Shown piece by piece: positions 1 to 10,655 of a stretch of 64,000 bases of DNA (positions are counted from its first letter, which is position 1; every line of letters begins with the position of its first letter). A program made the translations under genes and the position numbers. Below the pieces are notes generated by a model. That model did not search any database. It saw only the letters and a list, made by a program, of their open reading frames with translations, and had not been told where the DNA came from. This DNA is from Caprella mutica (taxonomy: Eukaryota; Arthropoda; Malacostraca; Amphipoda; Caprellidae), in contig CANNZV010002505.1 of the NCBI GenBank assembly GCA_947561585.1, positions 31,535-95,534 of the forward strand, read 5' to 3'.

Positions 1-568
1 GGTACTATCTGGGTGATGGGTACTATCGGGGTGATGGGTACTATCTGGGTGATGGGTACTATCGGGGTGATGGGTACTATCGGGGTGATGGGTACTATCG
101 GGGTGATGGGTACTATTGGGGTGATAGGTACTATTAGGGTGATGGGTACTATCGGGGTGATGGGTACTATCTGAGTGATGGGTACTATCGGGGTGATGGG
201 TACTATCGGGGTGATGGGTACTATCGGAGTGATGGGTACTATCTGGGTGATGGGTACTATCTGGGTGATGGGTACTATCTGAGTGATGGGTACTATCTGG
301 GTGATGGGTACTATCGGGGTGATGGGTACTATCGGGGTGATGGGTACTATCGGAGTGATGGGTACTATCTGGGTGATGGGTACTATCTGGGTGATGGGTA
401 CTATTGGGGTGATGGGTACTATCGGGGTGATGGGTTCTATCGGGGTGATGGGTACTATTGGGGTGATGGGTACTATCGGGGTGATGGGTACTATCGGAGT
501 GATGGGTACTATCGGAGTGATGGGTACTATCGGGGTGATGGGTACTATCGGAGTGATGGGTACTATCG
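1..568. repeat. 18-bp minisatellite, ~31 copies, cut by window start
   Basis: Tandem array with core ggtactatcggggtgatg. Variants tctggg/tcgggg/tcggag/tctgag are interspersed. The period is 18, a multiple of 3, so a 97-residue open frame of repeated MGTIGV-type hexapeptides appears. I read that frame as a by-product. The array continues to the left of the window. Confidence 0.97.
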
Positions 569-683
569 TGTGCTAAGTGTTCCAGACTCCACTACAATCA
601 CAATTATTATTATGTTACTATTTATGGTTATTGGTTTTCGATAAATAGATAATTCCATGTACTGGTGATAAATTTAGTAACTT

Positions 684-820
684 GCCATTCATTGATGGGT
701 GCCATTCATTGATGGATGCCATTCATTGATGGGTGCCATTCATTGTTGGGTGCCATTCATTGATGGGTGCCATTCAATAATTGATGCCATTCAATGATGG
801 GTTCCATCCATTGATGGGTG
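684..820. repeat. 17-bp minisatellite, ~8 copies
   Basis: Direct repeats of gccattcattgatgggt with a few substitutions toward the right end. It lies about 115 bp after the 18-bp array and shares the gatgggt motif with it, so the two may have a common origin. Confidence 0.92.
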
Positions 821-1539
821 ATTTTTAATTCATTATTATATGGTAAATACATCTTTTATCTCTTTAACTTGTATGTTATTTTTTCATTTATATATATAGT
901 GTATCGAATAATGTTTTGCTAAAGCTTTTCCCCCATGTTTCTTTAATGTTCGCTTAATGCAATGCATGCTGTTTTTAGTTCACTTGTTGTCACAATATAC
1001 TTTCCATTAATATTTCATGTTTCTGTGACTCTATGAATGATTCAAAACTTGATCACTTTTTATAAACAAATATAAAATACGTTGCAAATTAATTCATTCG
1101 TTAGATAAGTATTTTCTTGGTCATTTGCATTGATGTTTGGAATAGTATTGGTTTTAATATAGCTAATTAAATGAAATATGATATTTATTTATAATCTTAG
1201 CAAATATACTTATATCATCCGATATAATTCTTGACATAAACTAATTTCTATTTCGTATTATGGATTGAAATTTCATAAAAAATATCACTTTTGAATTTGT
1301 CACGGAATATGCAAGATGACAAATGACTTCTTTTTACCGATTTTATTCGATTAATTTGATCAGTATTAATTTCACAAAGTTTCTTTCATGTTCATTCAAT
1401 ATATAGTTTCTATTTTGAGTGAAATCTGCCAGCTACTCCAATCATATCTTCAATCAATCCCCACCCAATTGATGTAGCAAAGACCTCTTTGGCTATACAT
1501 TGAATATGTTTGAACTGAATTGGATTTGTAGCTAGTGTA
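821..1539. other. AT-rich spacer, nothing recognised
   Basis: No open frame of note, no inverted repeat and no tandem repeat was seen in this AT-rich stretch. Confidence 0.6.
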
Positions 1540-1762
1540 GAGAATAACGTCAGAGACTTACGTCAAACTGTATTGAGAATAACGTCAGTGACTTACGTCA
1601 AACTGTATTGAGAATAACGTCAGTGACTTACGTCAAACTGTATTGAGAATAACGTCAGAGACTTACGTCAAACTGTATTGAGAATAACGTCAGTGACTTA
1701 CGTCAAACTGTATTGAGAATAACGTCAGAGACTTACGTCAAACTGTATTGAGAATAACGTCA
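1540..1762. repeat. 35-bp minisatellite with ACGTCA half-sites, ~6.4 copies
   Basis: Each unit begins gagaataacgtcag and continues gacttacgtcaaactg. Units alternate between cagtgac and cagagac. Every unit therefore carries AACGTCA and TTACGTCA, which resemble CRE/ATF-type bZIP half-sites. Copies are almost identical, suggesting recent expansion. Confidence 0.95.
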
Positions 1763-2428
1763 ATTTCAAGGGTAGGATGACAAATAACTACTAGTTTCGA
1801 CTGGCATGTTAAATCTATTGAGAATGCGTCTTCTTAGCGTTATTTTAACGTCAGAGTCTTAGGTATGATGCCAGTATCACCTTAGTTCTATTTCAAACGA
1901 AGCGTTTTTCATGCCGCAGAAATAAAATGCAGCGTGAAAAATCGCCCAGAAGACATCTCCTTAGCGTTAGTTTGTCACCAGAGTGATAATCAATAAATAG
2001 TGCACCTCAATAAATAATTTTAATCTATAATTTTTACAATTTAGAGAATACTAAATTCAAGAATAATTTTTATTATTCTAGAATATATCCTGAAGGATTA
2101 AAATGATCCATGCAGAGATTACTCTGAACCTCTGAAAATATATTATTTCATTGTAATAGAATATCTTTCAATTTTAGAAATTCGCTTTAAATCAACTCTT
2201 TCTGGCTTCCATTCTAATAGAATATCTTTTTATTTCATGCGATAGGTTTCCTGACTGTGCATTCGATATTTTATTCTATTTGTTGTAATAAATTTCTCTT
2301 ATAAATGTGAAGCTCATATTACTGGCCACCATTTTCTGTGCTGCGGAGAATATATTAATGTATTTAAATTTATTCGTTACAATTAAGTGACTTTGAGTTA
2401 GCAAACAGTGATTGCATTATCGAAATAA
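1763..2428. other. Spacer with a small hairpin at 1902-1945
   Basis: Just after the 35-bp array the sequence still has echoes of it (attgagaat, aacgtcagag). At 1902-1945 GCGTTTTTCATGCCGC is followed 11 bp later by a near reverse complement, giving a short imperfect hairpin. This may be the core of a degraded foldback element. The rest is AT-rich with no recognisable gene. Confidence 0.45.
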
Positions 2429-2540
2429 TCTATACTATTATAAAGCAAGCCGTGTGTGTCCGTCAGTCGGTCTGTCCGTCACAAAATTGGTTAAACAGAC
2501 ATTCTATCAACAGCGCCTTGTAAAGTCCATGTTTCACAAT
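2429..2540 (+). mobile_element. Helitron-like 5' end fragment
   Basis: Starts TCTATACTATTATAAAGC and continues with the gtccgtc-rich segment, cacaaaat, ggttaaacagacattctatc and caacagcgc. The same order is found on the minus strand inside the copies at 36745-37132 and 46126-46466. Only the 5' end is recognisable; no matching 3' end (CTAG after a short hairpin) follows, so this copy is truncated or strongly diverged. Confidence 0.55.
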
Positions 2541-3167
2541 TTTTTTAAGAAACTCAAATTAAAATGGAAAAGTAGAAAATTTGCGACAGTTTTATTGCTT
2601 CGTGTCACACTATTATTGTTAATAATTTAAAAAATCATAGTTTTGACTTTAAGAGTAGTAATTTATGCATTCAATTTTAATCTTGAGTAACAATGAGTAA
2701 CACGCATATTGAAATTAGTTATAATAATAAAAACTCTTCTTATTATAATTATAACCTATATAATCATCATAATTAATGTGATAATTCATATTTCTATTAA
2801 TTCTATTTCACAGTATCTATCATTATCATAATTAAAACTTTAGTGTTTTTTTATTATTAACTGTGAATAATAGTCTCTCACATTTTCCATTACTCTAAAA
2901 TGTATTTAATTTTCCCTTTGACGAGTCATTATTTCCTTCCCTTTCAATTATTCATTGCAATTTTTATCTTTTGAAGCTTGATTTATTAATCATTACCACC
3001 GACTCTCTTTTTCCTGAGATATACGGTAAATACTAATAGTTTATCTCTTACCTTAAATACTAATGGGTTAAATTCATAATGCGATCTAAAAAAGGTGAAA
3101 AATAATAACCGCTTACAGTATTTCCATTTTTTATGAAAAGTTATTGACAATTTTTTCTCTTTTCCAG
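2541..3167. other. AT-rich spacer ending in a strong splice-acceptor-like tract
   Basis: AT-rich and without genes. The last 25 bases form a pyrimidine tract ending ttttctcttttccag at 3167, an excellent 3' splice-site match on the plus strand. Confidence 0.5.
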
Positions 3168-3272
3168 GTAAAATGGTGTGAGGAATTAAAGAAAAAGAAA
3201 GAGAGAAGAGAAAAAAGATTAGGACACTCCTGCTGGTGTAACTCTCTCTCCAACTCTCCCCTGCTGGTGTAA
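3168..3272 (+). CDS. Possible terminal exon, Lys/Glu/Arg-rich
   Basis: A very good acceptor-like sequence (pyrimidine-rich, ending tttccag) precedes 3168. Read in phase 0 the segment opens VKWCEELKKKKERREKRLG, then enters the 31-bp repeat and stops at TAA 3270-3272. The charged stretch looks like a helical tail. No upstream exon of the same gene can be seen in the window, and the last third of the frame is repeat-derived. The acceptor is followed directly by GTAAAA, so the site could also be a zero-length recursive-splice point. I do not recognise a family. The call rests on the acceptor and composition only. Confidence 0.25.
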   Translation, partial: VKWCEELKKKKERREKRLGHSCWCNSLSNSPLLV

Positions 3273-3543
3273 CTCTCCCTCCAACTCTCCCCTGCTGGTG
3301 TAACTCTCCCTCCACCTCTCCCGTGCTGGTGTAACTCTCCCTCCAACTCTCCCCTGCTGGTGTAACTCTCCCTCCACCTCTCCCGTGCTGGTGTAACTCT
3401 CCCTCCACCTCTCCCGTGCTGGTGTAACTCTCTCTCCAACTCTCCCCTGCTGGTGTAACTCTCTCTCCAACTGTCTCCTGCTGGTGTAACTCTCTCTCCA
3501 ACTCTCCCCTGATGATGTAACTCTCCCTCCAACTCTCCCCTGC
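3226..3543. repeat. 31-bp minisatellite, ~10 copies
   Basis: Core ctgctggtgtaactctcc followed by ctccaactctcc, with ccaac/ccacc variants. The plus strand is pyrimidine-rich. The unit is not a multiple of 3, yet all three minus-strand frames stay open (193, 133 and 83 codons) because the reverse complement has no stop in any phase. I treat these frames as repeat by-products. Confidence 0.95.
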
Positions 3544-4356
3544 CAATAAAGTTATTCCAAACTTCATATTATGCTAGTTGTTCCAAACTTATTAATTATT
3601 TTAATCATAACTCAATTTACGTAACATCGAATGACTTCACTTTATCACACTGCAGTGATAATACAGAAATATAGTATATAATTTTAATTCGATTAATTGC
3701 GATTTTCACTTTATTTTGAAGATAGAATATTTGATATATTTCATGGAAAATATAACATTTAAGTCTCCCAACTCTAAGCTTTTGAGCATGGTTTCTGTAC
3801 ATAGTGAATTGATCTACCTTATTCAAGCAACCTAACTATAGATTAATATAAATATTCATAACATCATAGTGAACGTGAATTGCCGAAATTATTTATTAAT
3901 GTGTTTTTTCTAATTTTAATATATATAACACTCAATAATAACACAATGTTCTTGTTTTTTTTCAGAAAAAGTGATATTTAATTTTAGGAGTAGAAATGAC
4001 TTCCCAAATTTCGTTAGCACTTTTTGTTTATTTTCGGTGAACATGAAAATAGTGAAGTGAAAATTGATGATTTGAATTTTCAGAAGTGCTTATATGAAAG
4101 TGAAATTAAATTTGAATAATTGGCATTCTTTTCAAAGTGGCACTGTTTCATTGTGTTTTATGCTGAAGATTAGCTATGGTTCTTGGTAGAAAATCTCCAG
4201 ACTTTTTCTTCTAAATCTTCCTTGCATCTGACAATAGTTTTAGTGATTGCTGCAAAATCCTAAACTGAACAATATAAATTGGCCAAAGCAAAATATGAAG
4301 AGTGTTGTTTGATACCCTAACTAGAGGGTAAGACTTATCTAGTTGTCCTGACAATA
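3544..4356. other. Upstream region of candidate gene; TATA-like box at 4273
   Basis: AT-rich. A strong plus-strand acceptor-like tract (ttgttttttttcag, ending 3965) is present, but the following frames are short. TATAAAT occurs at 4273-4279, about 195 bp before the candidate start codon. It is too far from the TCAGT motifs (from 4363) to be a standard TATA-initiator pair. No gene was seen. Confidence 0.4.
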
Positions 4357-4467
4357 AAGCTGTCAGTGTGCCGAGTCTAGACTGATCACCATAGAGCTGT
4401 CAGTGTGCTGAGTCTAGCTTGCTCACCATAAAGCTTTCAGTCTACTGAGTCTAGACTGTTCATCACA
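4357..4467 (+). repeat. 37-bp triplication ending exactly at candidate ATG
   Basis: Three head-to-tail 37-bp copies at 4357-4393, 4394-4430 and 4431-4467. Each has the order AGCTGTCAG, GAGTCTAG, then TCACCATA or a variant. The candidate start codon begins at 4468, the next unit boundary. Each copy contains TCAGT, which resembles the arthropod initiator consensus. Whether this is promoter or 5' leader is inference. Confidence 0.85.
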
Positions 4468-4525
4468 ATGTCCCTCAAGAACATCCCCACACTCCTCCTC
4501 ATCCTTTTCTTCACCACTATTGCAG
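4468..4525 (+). CDS. Exon 1 of candidate split gene: signal peptide
   Basis: ATG at 4468 opens MSLKNIPTLLLILFFTTIA: a short polar start with Lys4, then a hydrophobic core of about 12 residues, as in a secretory signal peptide. After one further base (G, 4525) comes GTAAGC, a good 5' splice site, giving a phase-1 intron. The local GC content is clearly above the flanks. Exon 2 (13457) starts with two bases that complete a Val codon and continues the hydrophobic/small-residue run, so the signal peptide is probably split between the two exons. A minisatellite lies on each side: the 37-bp triplication upstream and the 10-bp array at 4609 in the intron. No homologue is recognised. Confidence rests on signal-peptide quality plus the donor site and phase match. 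Confidence 0.55.
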
Positions 4526-4608
4526 GTAAGCTTTGGAGAGAACTTTAGAGCTTGTTTGCATTTGGCAGAGAATTTTGAATTTGGTAAAACTTATTTGCAT
4601 ATGTTGTT

Positions 4609-5074
4609 GAACTTGTTTGAACATGGTTTTGAACTTGTTAGAGCTTGCTTTAACTTGTTTAAACTTGTTTGAACATGTAAAAACTGGTTTAAACTTGTTT
4701 CAACTTGTAAGAACTTGTTTCAACTTGTAAGAACTTGTTTGAATTTGTTTGAACATGTTTGGACTTGTAAGAACTGGTTTGAATTTGTTTGAACATGTTT
4801 GGACTTGTAAGAACTGGTTTGAATTTGTTTGAACATGTTTGGACTTGTAAGAACTGGTTTGAACATGTTTGGACTTGTAAGAACTGGTTTGAATTTGTTT
4901 GAACATGTTTGGACTTTATAGAACATGTTTGGACTTGAAAGAACTTGCTTGAATTTGTTTGAACATGTTTGGATAGGTAAGAACTAGTTCGAACAAGCAA
5001 TAACTTGTTTTAGCATGTTATAGAGCTTATTTGGACATGTTAAAGCATTTTCGAACATGTTTGCACTTGTTCGA
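4609..5074. repeat. 10-bp degenerate array with 40-bp higher-order unit
   Basis: Decamers of the type gaacttgttt (variants gaatttgttt, gaacatgttt, ggacttgtaa, gaactggttt). Around 4740-4900 they group into 40-bp blocks of four decamers. The array starts about 80 bp inside the intron after exon 1. Minus-strand open frames of 68-103 codons are by-products. Confidence 0.9.
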
Positions 5075-5664
5075 ATCCAAGTAACACTAGAACTGTTATT
5101 CAACTTCTCTCACTCTTGTTATTCATGCCAGTGATCTGATAAGAGCTTCAATGTTATTTGTTTGCTCTTTCGAAGTGTCTTGCACTTGTGTACTTTTCAC
5201 TCGCATGACTCTATGCACTTAGTGAGTGCATTTATTTGTGTTTTTGGTGCACGAAATTACTATCAGTAACTCTTCTATATTGATTGTTTCGATAAGAGAA
5301 CCTTAAATAACAATTATCTGTGACATGTATGGTCAATTGACCTTTGGTGGTTACGTTGACACTTTAGCATGCAGTTTCAGTCAGAGACTCGCACGCTATT
5401 TCTAAAGCAGGCAAAATTGTGTAGCATGACTAGCCACAGTTCATTTCATTTGCCACTCATCGTTCATATTTCCCGTGAGATAACATCACATTAACTCTCT
5501 AGACTAGGTACTACTGTATCGTTCATGTGTTATGTAACCCCTTCTGTAAACAGACGTATCGCCGACAGAACGTCTACACATACCACCACTTTGAGAACTA
5601 ACTCTAGATATTAGGACCATTATATTTCAACATGAATAAAACACATCTCGTTAAGGGAGGCTAG
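5075..5664. other. Spacer, nothing certain
   Basis: No gene was seen. A short motif near 5478-5540 (gagataac, ctctctagactaggtact, gtatcgttcatg) recurs in diverged form near 7112-7165 and 7213-7320, suggesting a small dispersed repeat. Confidence 0.4.
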
Positions 5665-6231
5665 TTAAGGGAGGGGCGCGTCTAATTTTCGTATCAAATA
5701 TTTTTTTCATAATATGATAAATAAACATTGATTAGTAACTGATATGAAATATTTCGTCTGAAATAACTGTATTTTCAGAGAAAATTGAGTTTTTATTAGT
5801 CAACATAAGTTTATGCGATCATCTCATAGATGGCGTTGGTTACATTATTTCCAGAACATTCCAGAACAATCTTCACGAACGTTTATTGAATGTCTGTTTA
5901 TCTTCGGAAATAAGCTATAAATAATTGAATTTGTTATTTATATACAATATACTAACAAATAAAGTATTTTTAGAGTTATAATTAATGCTACTACTCGCAT
6001 TTATACAAAAGTTTTTGCACAACGTTTGTGGTAATACAACAAGATGGCGTCAATGACTCGTGCAAAGCTTGTGCTATTTGTCACTAGATGGCGCTTTTTC
6101 AAAATAAATAAATTTTTCTTTTCCTTAATTAGTATTATTTAGATGACCAGAGTATATAATCATACATAATTAAATACGTTGATTTCATTAAAACACTTAT
6201 TAACAAATGTTTGATTTTACCCTCCCTTTAA
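5665..6231. mobile_element. Possible ~567-bp non-autonomous element with short TIRs
   Basis: Left end TTAAGGGAGGGG at 5665 and right end ACCCTCCCTTTAA near 6219-6231 form short imperfect inverted termini. The interior is AT-rich and includes two agatggcg motifs (5826 and 6043 regions) common in insect dispersed repeats. There is no coding capacity and no clear target-site duplication, so the call is tentative. Confidence 0.3.
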
Positions 6232-7324
6232 GACACTACTATATTCCAAGAAAATTTTATTATTCCATATGAAGTCCAAGTTGTTTGATTTGTTAATACT
6301 GTCATAGGCCTAAGTTTTAATTTTCTCTTGCCATAACACTTGTCTTTGTCAGAAGAGGCCTCCTACATTATTTCTCCTATAAGCTACATTTGATAAACAG
6401 TATGTATTTCTATACTGTGGCAAAAAAAAGTGAACCGGTTGAAACCCACTTTCGTTTCCTGTGGGATTGAGTGACAGTATTTCAAACAGTTACTGAATTA
6501 TGGAAATAAGGAATAAACAATTAATAACTCTGAATGGTTAAATTCACATAATATTCCCATTAAAATCTGTAAGCCTATTGTCTATTCTCAAATCCAGAAA
6601 AGGTTCATATCGTAGACTTTCATATTTTAATTGGATTATATGCACATTTATCCCTTTAGCTTTAACTGTTCCTTTCTATTTCCATAATTTAGAAACTGTT
6701 TATATCAATTACACAGGAAATGCAAGCGGGTATCAACTGGTATTTGTTTTTAATGTAACAAATATGAAAATACACTGTTTAGAAAAAGGACTTTAAATTT
6801 AAGGACCAGTTCTGGCTGAGAGACAATTCAGTCCTAGGCCAGATTTCGAAAAAAAACTACAAACAGTATATTACATAGCCAAGCCTATATACATATTAAA
6901 CAACAAACATATGGATATATGGAAAGAAAGAACGTATTAAGAACGTATATAACTGACACTCTGATAATTTGACTTAAGGGGAATGAAATGGGGAAATAAG
7001 TAACTAATAAAATTGGACCTCATGGAGTTGAGGAACGATGTTACTTCAGAGTCAATACTACATAGATATTCATATTGAAATTATTCTTGGTCTTACATAT
7101 ATGCGTACAGTGAGATAACCGTCATAGTACCTTTCAAAACTAGTTATTACTGTATTGTTCATGTTTATCGTAATACAGTACATATTTATCAGTACAGGAC
7201 CTGTTTACAGAATCATGTTTATCGTGATACATGTCACGGTCCCTCTCAAGACTACATATGTATTACAGCATCGTTCATGCTTACCATAAGATAATGGTCA
7301 CGGTACCTCTCTAGAAAAAGGTAC
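6232..7324. other. AT-rich spacer, no supported gene
   Basis: Contains diverged dispersed-repeat pieces at about 7112-7165 and 7213-7320 (forms of tgttcatgtttatcgt and gtcacggtacctctctag). The only open frame (6578-6796) has no ATG at its start and looks non-coding. Confidence 0.45.
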
Positions 7325-7539
7325 TGAAGGGTCGTACACACGTAGGGTTTTTTAAGTCTTTCCACCTGACTTTTTGCTCGAGATTTTTCAATCATATAAA
7401 TAAAAACGATATAATAATATTTATTTGACTAGCTAAAATCTATAATTATTATATCGTTTTTACTTATATGATTCTAAAATCTCGAGCAAAAAGTCTGGTG
7501 GAAAGACTTAAAAAACCCTGCGTGTGTACGGCCCTTAAG
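7325..7539. mobile_element. Family B palindromic MITE, copy 1
   Basis: Near-perfect foldback: the left arm begins AAGGGTCGTACACACG and runs through gggttttttaagtctttcc and gctcgagatt. The right arm is its reverse complement, ending gtgtgtacggcccttaag. Arms are about 80 bp around an AT-rich centre with aaaacgatataataa. There is no coding capacity. A second copy lies at 52813-52978. Confidence 0.9.
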
Positions 7540-9382
7540 ACATTGCGTGTAATTTCTGCAAGAACTGTCTCAGAGTTACATTTTGAACACTGCGCATGCG
7601 CATCCTCTAGAACATCGAAACTGATAAGCATACTACAGTAATTGTCTAACCTACTTTCTAATGTTCGTAAGGCATATTCCTTTTGAAAATAATGTTAATT
7701 GAGTATTTATAGTAAGACTTAGTAGAGACAAAAGCTATGAAGATATAAATAATAGATCTTTGTGGCTATTGCCATGCCATCAATAAGTCCAGTCTATGAC
7801 GTCACTTATAGATATAGGTTTTTATTTTAACTACTATTCGATTTGCTATTCGCTCACTGATTGCTCTTCAAAATATTTGTAATAGAAACGCATCCATCGA
7901 GTCAGGGCAATTTAAATGCATGTAATAACTATCGCATAAATACCAATCAATATAATTCTGTGCTTGGGCTGAAAGGAAATATGTTGCTATTAATATAGGA
8001 GCTAAATATAAATTCCTTATATATTTTCTCTAGTATAATTCGGGGACAAAATTGACTAAAAAATTAGAGGACTCAATGACGAAGTTGGAAACCAATTTGA
8101 AAGCAATAAAAGTCTTCTCAGAACTTCGGCCAAAACTTCATTCGATTCATTGGGATTTCTGGTTCTATATTTGACGATAAAATATCGAGTCCTTAAAGTT
8201 TTAATTTGGAAACGTATTATGGCAATAAGTTGTGTTTCAATGAAACTGTTTATTTATTCATTCTTGTAAAGCGAGTTCTTGAATTGTTAGCTTGGATTTA
8301 TTTATTTGGAATCAATGCACTAATGAAAACTTACGGTTAAAATTGATGTTAATGATTTAACATACTCATATAGTATACATTTGTCACTATCGAAGGTACC
8401 AGGTACCCTCCACCGGACCGCTTACCTAACCTTGAAGAATACTAGTTTTGGGCTGCATTTTTCCCACAAAAGTTTTTCGGCACGATTTTTTTTTGTCCCG
8501 TCACTTATAATTATATTAGAGTAAACTAACTGCGTTACGTTTGGTATGATTATTTTTGTCTCTCTTTTTGGCTGAAAGTTAATTACGGGCCATGAAACAA
8601 TGGGGAAAAGTTAAAATTACATAATGACTATGAGGAGTATTATATTATTATAAAAACTAAGGAAGATGAAAATAATTCGTAACTCCTACTATTATATAGG
8701 ACTGTAACTTGATATTTAGTGGCAACTCAATTTTTATTTATTTCACTCAGTAATTCCACCTATTTTCGTTAAAATATTTGGAATCTGATATGTCACATAC
8801 CTACATGGTTCAATTGAATTTTAAAACAATAGTTAGGAATTTCAGTAATTCTCTTATATGAAATATTTAACTAAAGCAAACATTTCTTATGATTTTAGAG
8901 CATAAACGTGACATGTCGGGCATTTTACAGCATAGAATAATCACAAGTTTTCACAGAATAAACGTGACAAGTAAGACATTTTTCACCGAAGAATAATGAC
9001 AAGTGTTAAAGTCTGCTATCTACAATTCCTCACTCCGAGGGTTGCAAATTGAGCTCATTTTTCCCTCTGAAGTTTCCTTAGTATTGGAGGGAGTTTTTGG
9101 CTCGCATTTTCTTTGATTGTGGTTCGCGTAGAGAAAGAGGATCCTTGGAGGTTTCAGACGATTTGAAGCTACTTTAAATTCTTCCAAGGCGTAAATTGGG
9201 GATGGAATTTCGAAAATAAATCGACTAGCATGTGAGTATTGTACGGCGTGGACCGATCATTTAGAAATTCCATCAAACTCTGACTAGGGAGATTTTCGAG
9301 CTACCGCATTGTTAGATATTTTCGATCATATAACAAGAAAGTTTAAACTAATCATTACTAAATTGTATTATACACCTATCAC
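7540..9382. other. AT-rich spacer, no recognised feature
   Basis: About 1.8 kb without tandem arrays. There are small local direct repeats near 8905-9005 (forms of cataaacgtgacatg) and a short GGTACCAGGTACC near 8395. No gene-like exon was found on either strand. Confidence 0.5.
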
Positions 9383-9556
9383 TAGGGTTGTGACAGTATG
9401 CGTTTAAGATCATAGATCCTGAAAATATAATAGACGGATTGAATTGAAGACTATGAAATCGTTCTAAACCAGTGGTATATAGTATTCGATACCATTTCAT
9501 TTCGTCTATGATTTTCGTAAGATCTATGATTTTAAGTGCATATTGTCACAACCCTA
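9383..9556. mobile_element. Family C foldback MITE, copy 1
   Basis: Begins TAGGGTTGTGACAGTATGCG and ends with the reverse complement, gcatattgtcacaaccct. Inner segments (atcatagatc, tagacg) are also inverted. The ends TAGGG/CCCTA suggest a TA-type target. Copy 2 at 16167-16331 is more diverged. Confidence 0.85.
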
Positions 9557-10203
9557 CTTATCACATTATCGAAAATGTAGAGCCTTCCAATAACTCAGAA
9601 CTAACCCTATTTCTGACCAAATATTAAAAAGGAGATATTTAAATAACTCCCTTTAAAATACAGAAAAATATAACTAACTTGGACGTTTAATCATGAAAAT
9701 TAAAATGGCTGAATGTCACATGGTTGAATATGATCGAATAAAGTGGTACCAGTAGACAAATTATTATCACGGATAACCAGTTTTAAAATAATGCTTAGCT
9801 GTATTTTATTATGAATTGTGACCGGCTCGTATTTTAGAATGGAATTGCATTTTGTTGATCGTTTTTTTTTAGAAAAAAATCACTTAGATGTTATTTCGAT
9901 CTTATCTGAAACTTATGCAATTTAAATAAATCGGACTATGGAATGACGTTACTTAAATAGATGATTTACCGATGATTAATTCCTGTCTTGGCAGACACAT
10001 TGTTATTACCCCAATAATTGAGAGCTAAGAGAGCAGAGTGAATTTCTTTCTCTCGACCCAATCTAAAAATTATAATCGTGATTCGACAAAATCCAATCAT
10101 AGATTAATATTTATTTTGAACACGTCTTTTGTGTCTCTATCCGATGAAAAAAATTCATGACGGTGAAACTACGCTTTTTTAGGATAAATACCATCAATAT
10201 TTA
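9557..10203. other. AT-rich spacer, nothing recognised
   Basis: No array, inverted repeat or credible open frame was seen. Confidence 0.5.
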
Positions 10204-10456
10204 CAGTACAGTATTGGTTTCTTCATAACTCAGAGCCACTTCATAACTCAGGGACACTGACAGTTTTCTATGATTTAAATCTTGGAGACAACTAAGGTCT
10301 TTGAGGGTTAACTAGGACGAAATTTTTCACGTATATCGTTTTCTATAATTTAAACATAGAAAATACTTCATAACACAAGTGCATTTCATAACTCAGGTCC
10401 TTCATTACTCGAGTGCTTCGTAACGAAGAACTTCAAAACCCTGGAGTTTTACTGTA
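10204..10456. mobile_element. Family D dispersed repeat, copy 1
   Basis: Opens cagtattggtttcttcat and repeats the motif cttcataactcag several times, then ends with gcttcgtaacgaag and ctggagttttactgta. The same blocks occur inverted at 17411-17692 and again, interrupted, at 31888-32020 plus 33113-33235. Termini form a short inverted repeat (acagtg/taaaactcc type). Confidence 0.75.
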
Positions 10457-10572
10457 TTTTTAACAACAATACACGATCTGCCGAATATAAAGTCCCTGAC
10501 TGGGAATTTATATTCGGACTGTCGCTCAATTGGCGACAAGTGAAATCACTGTGTTTGTTTTAGCAGCTCTCG

Positions 10573-10655
10573 TTGTAACTGAGAGCAAATTGAGAGAACA
10601 TTGTAACTGAGAGCAAATTGAGAGAACATTGTGACTGAGAGCAATGAACATTGTG
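10573..10655. repeat. 28-bp short tandem repeat, ~3 copies
   Basis: Unit ttgtaactgagagcaaat plus tgagagaaca, two full copies and a shortened third. A 76-codon open frame (10631-10861) runs out of it, encoding a Cys/Lys-containing stretch, but it lacks an ATG start and has no recognised domain. Confidence 0.75.

Noticed and set aside
6578..6796. 72-codon hydrophobic ORF
   Set aside because: Begins without ATG, AT-rich, no splice or regulatory context.
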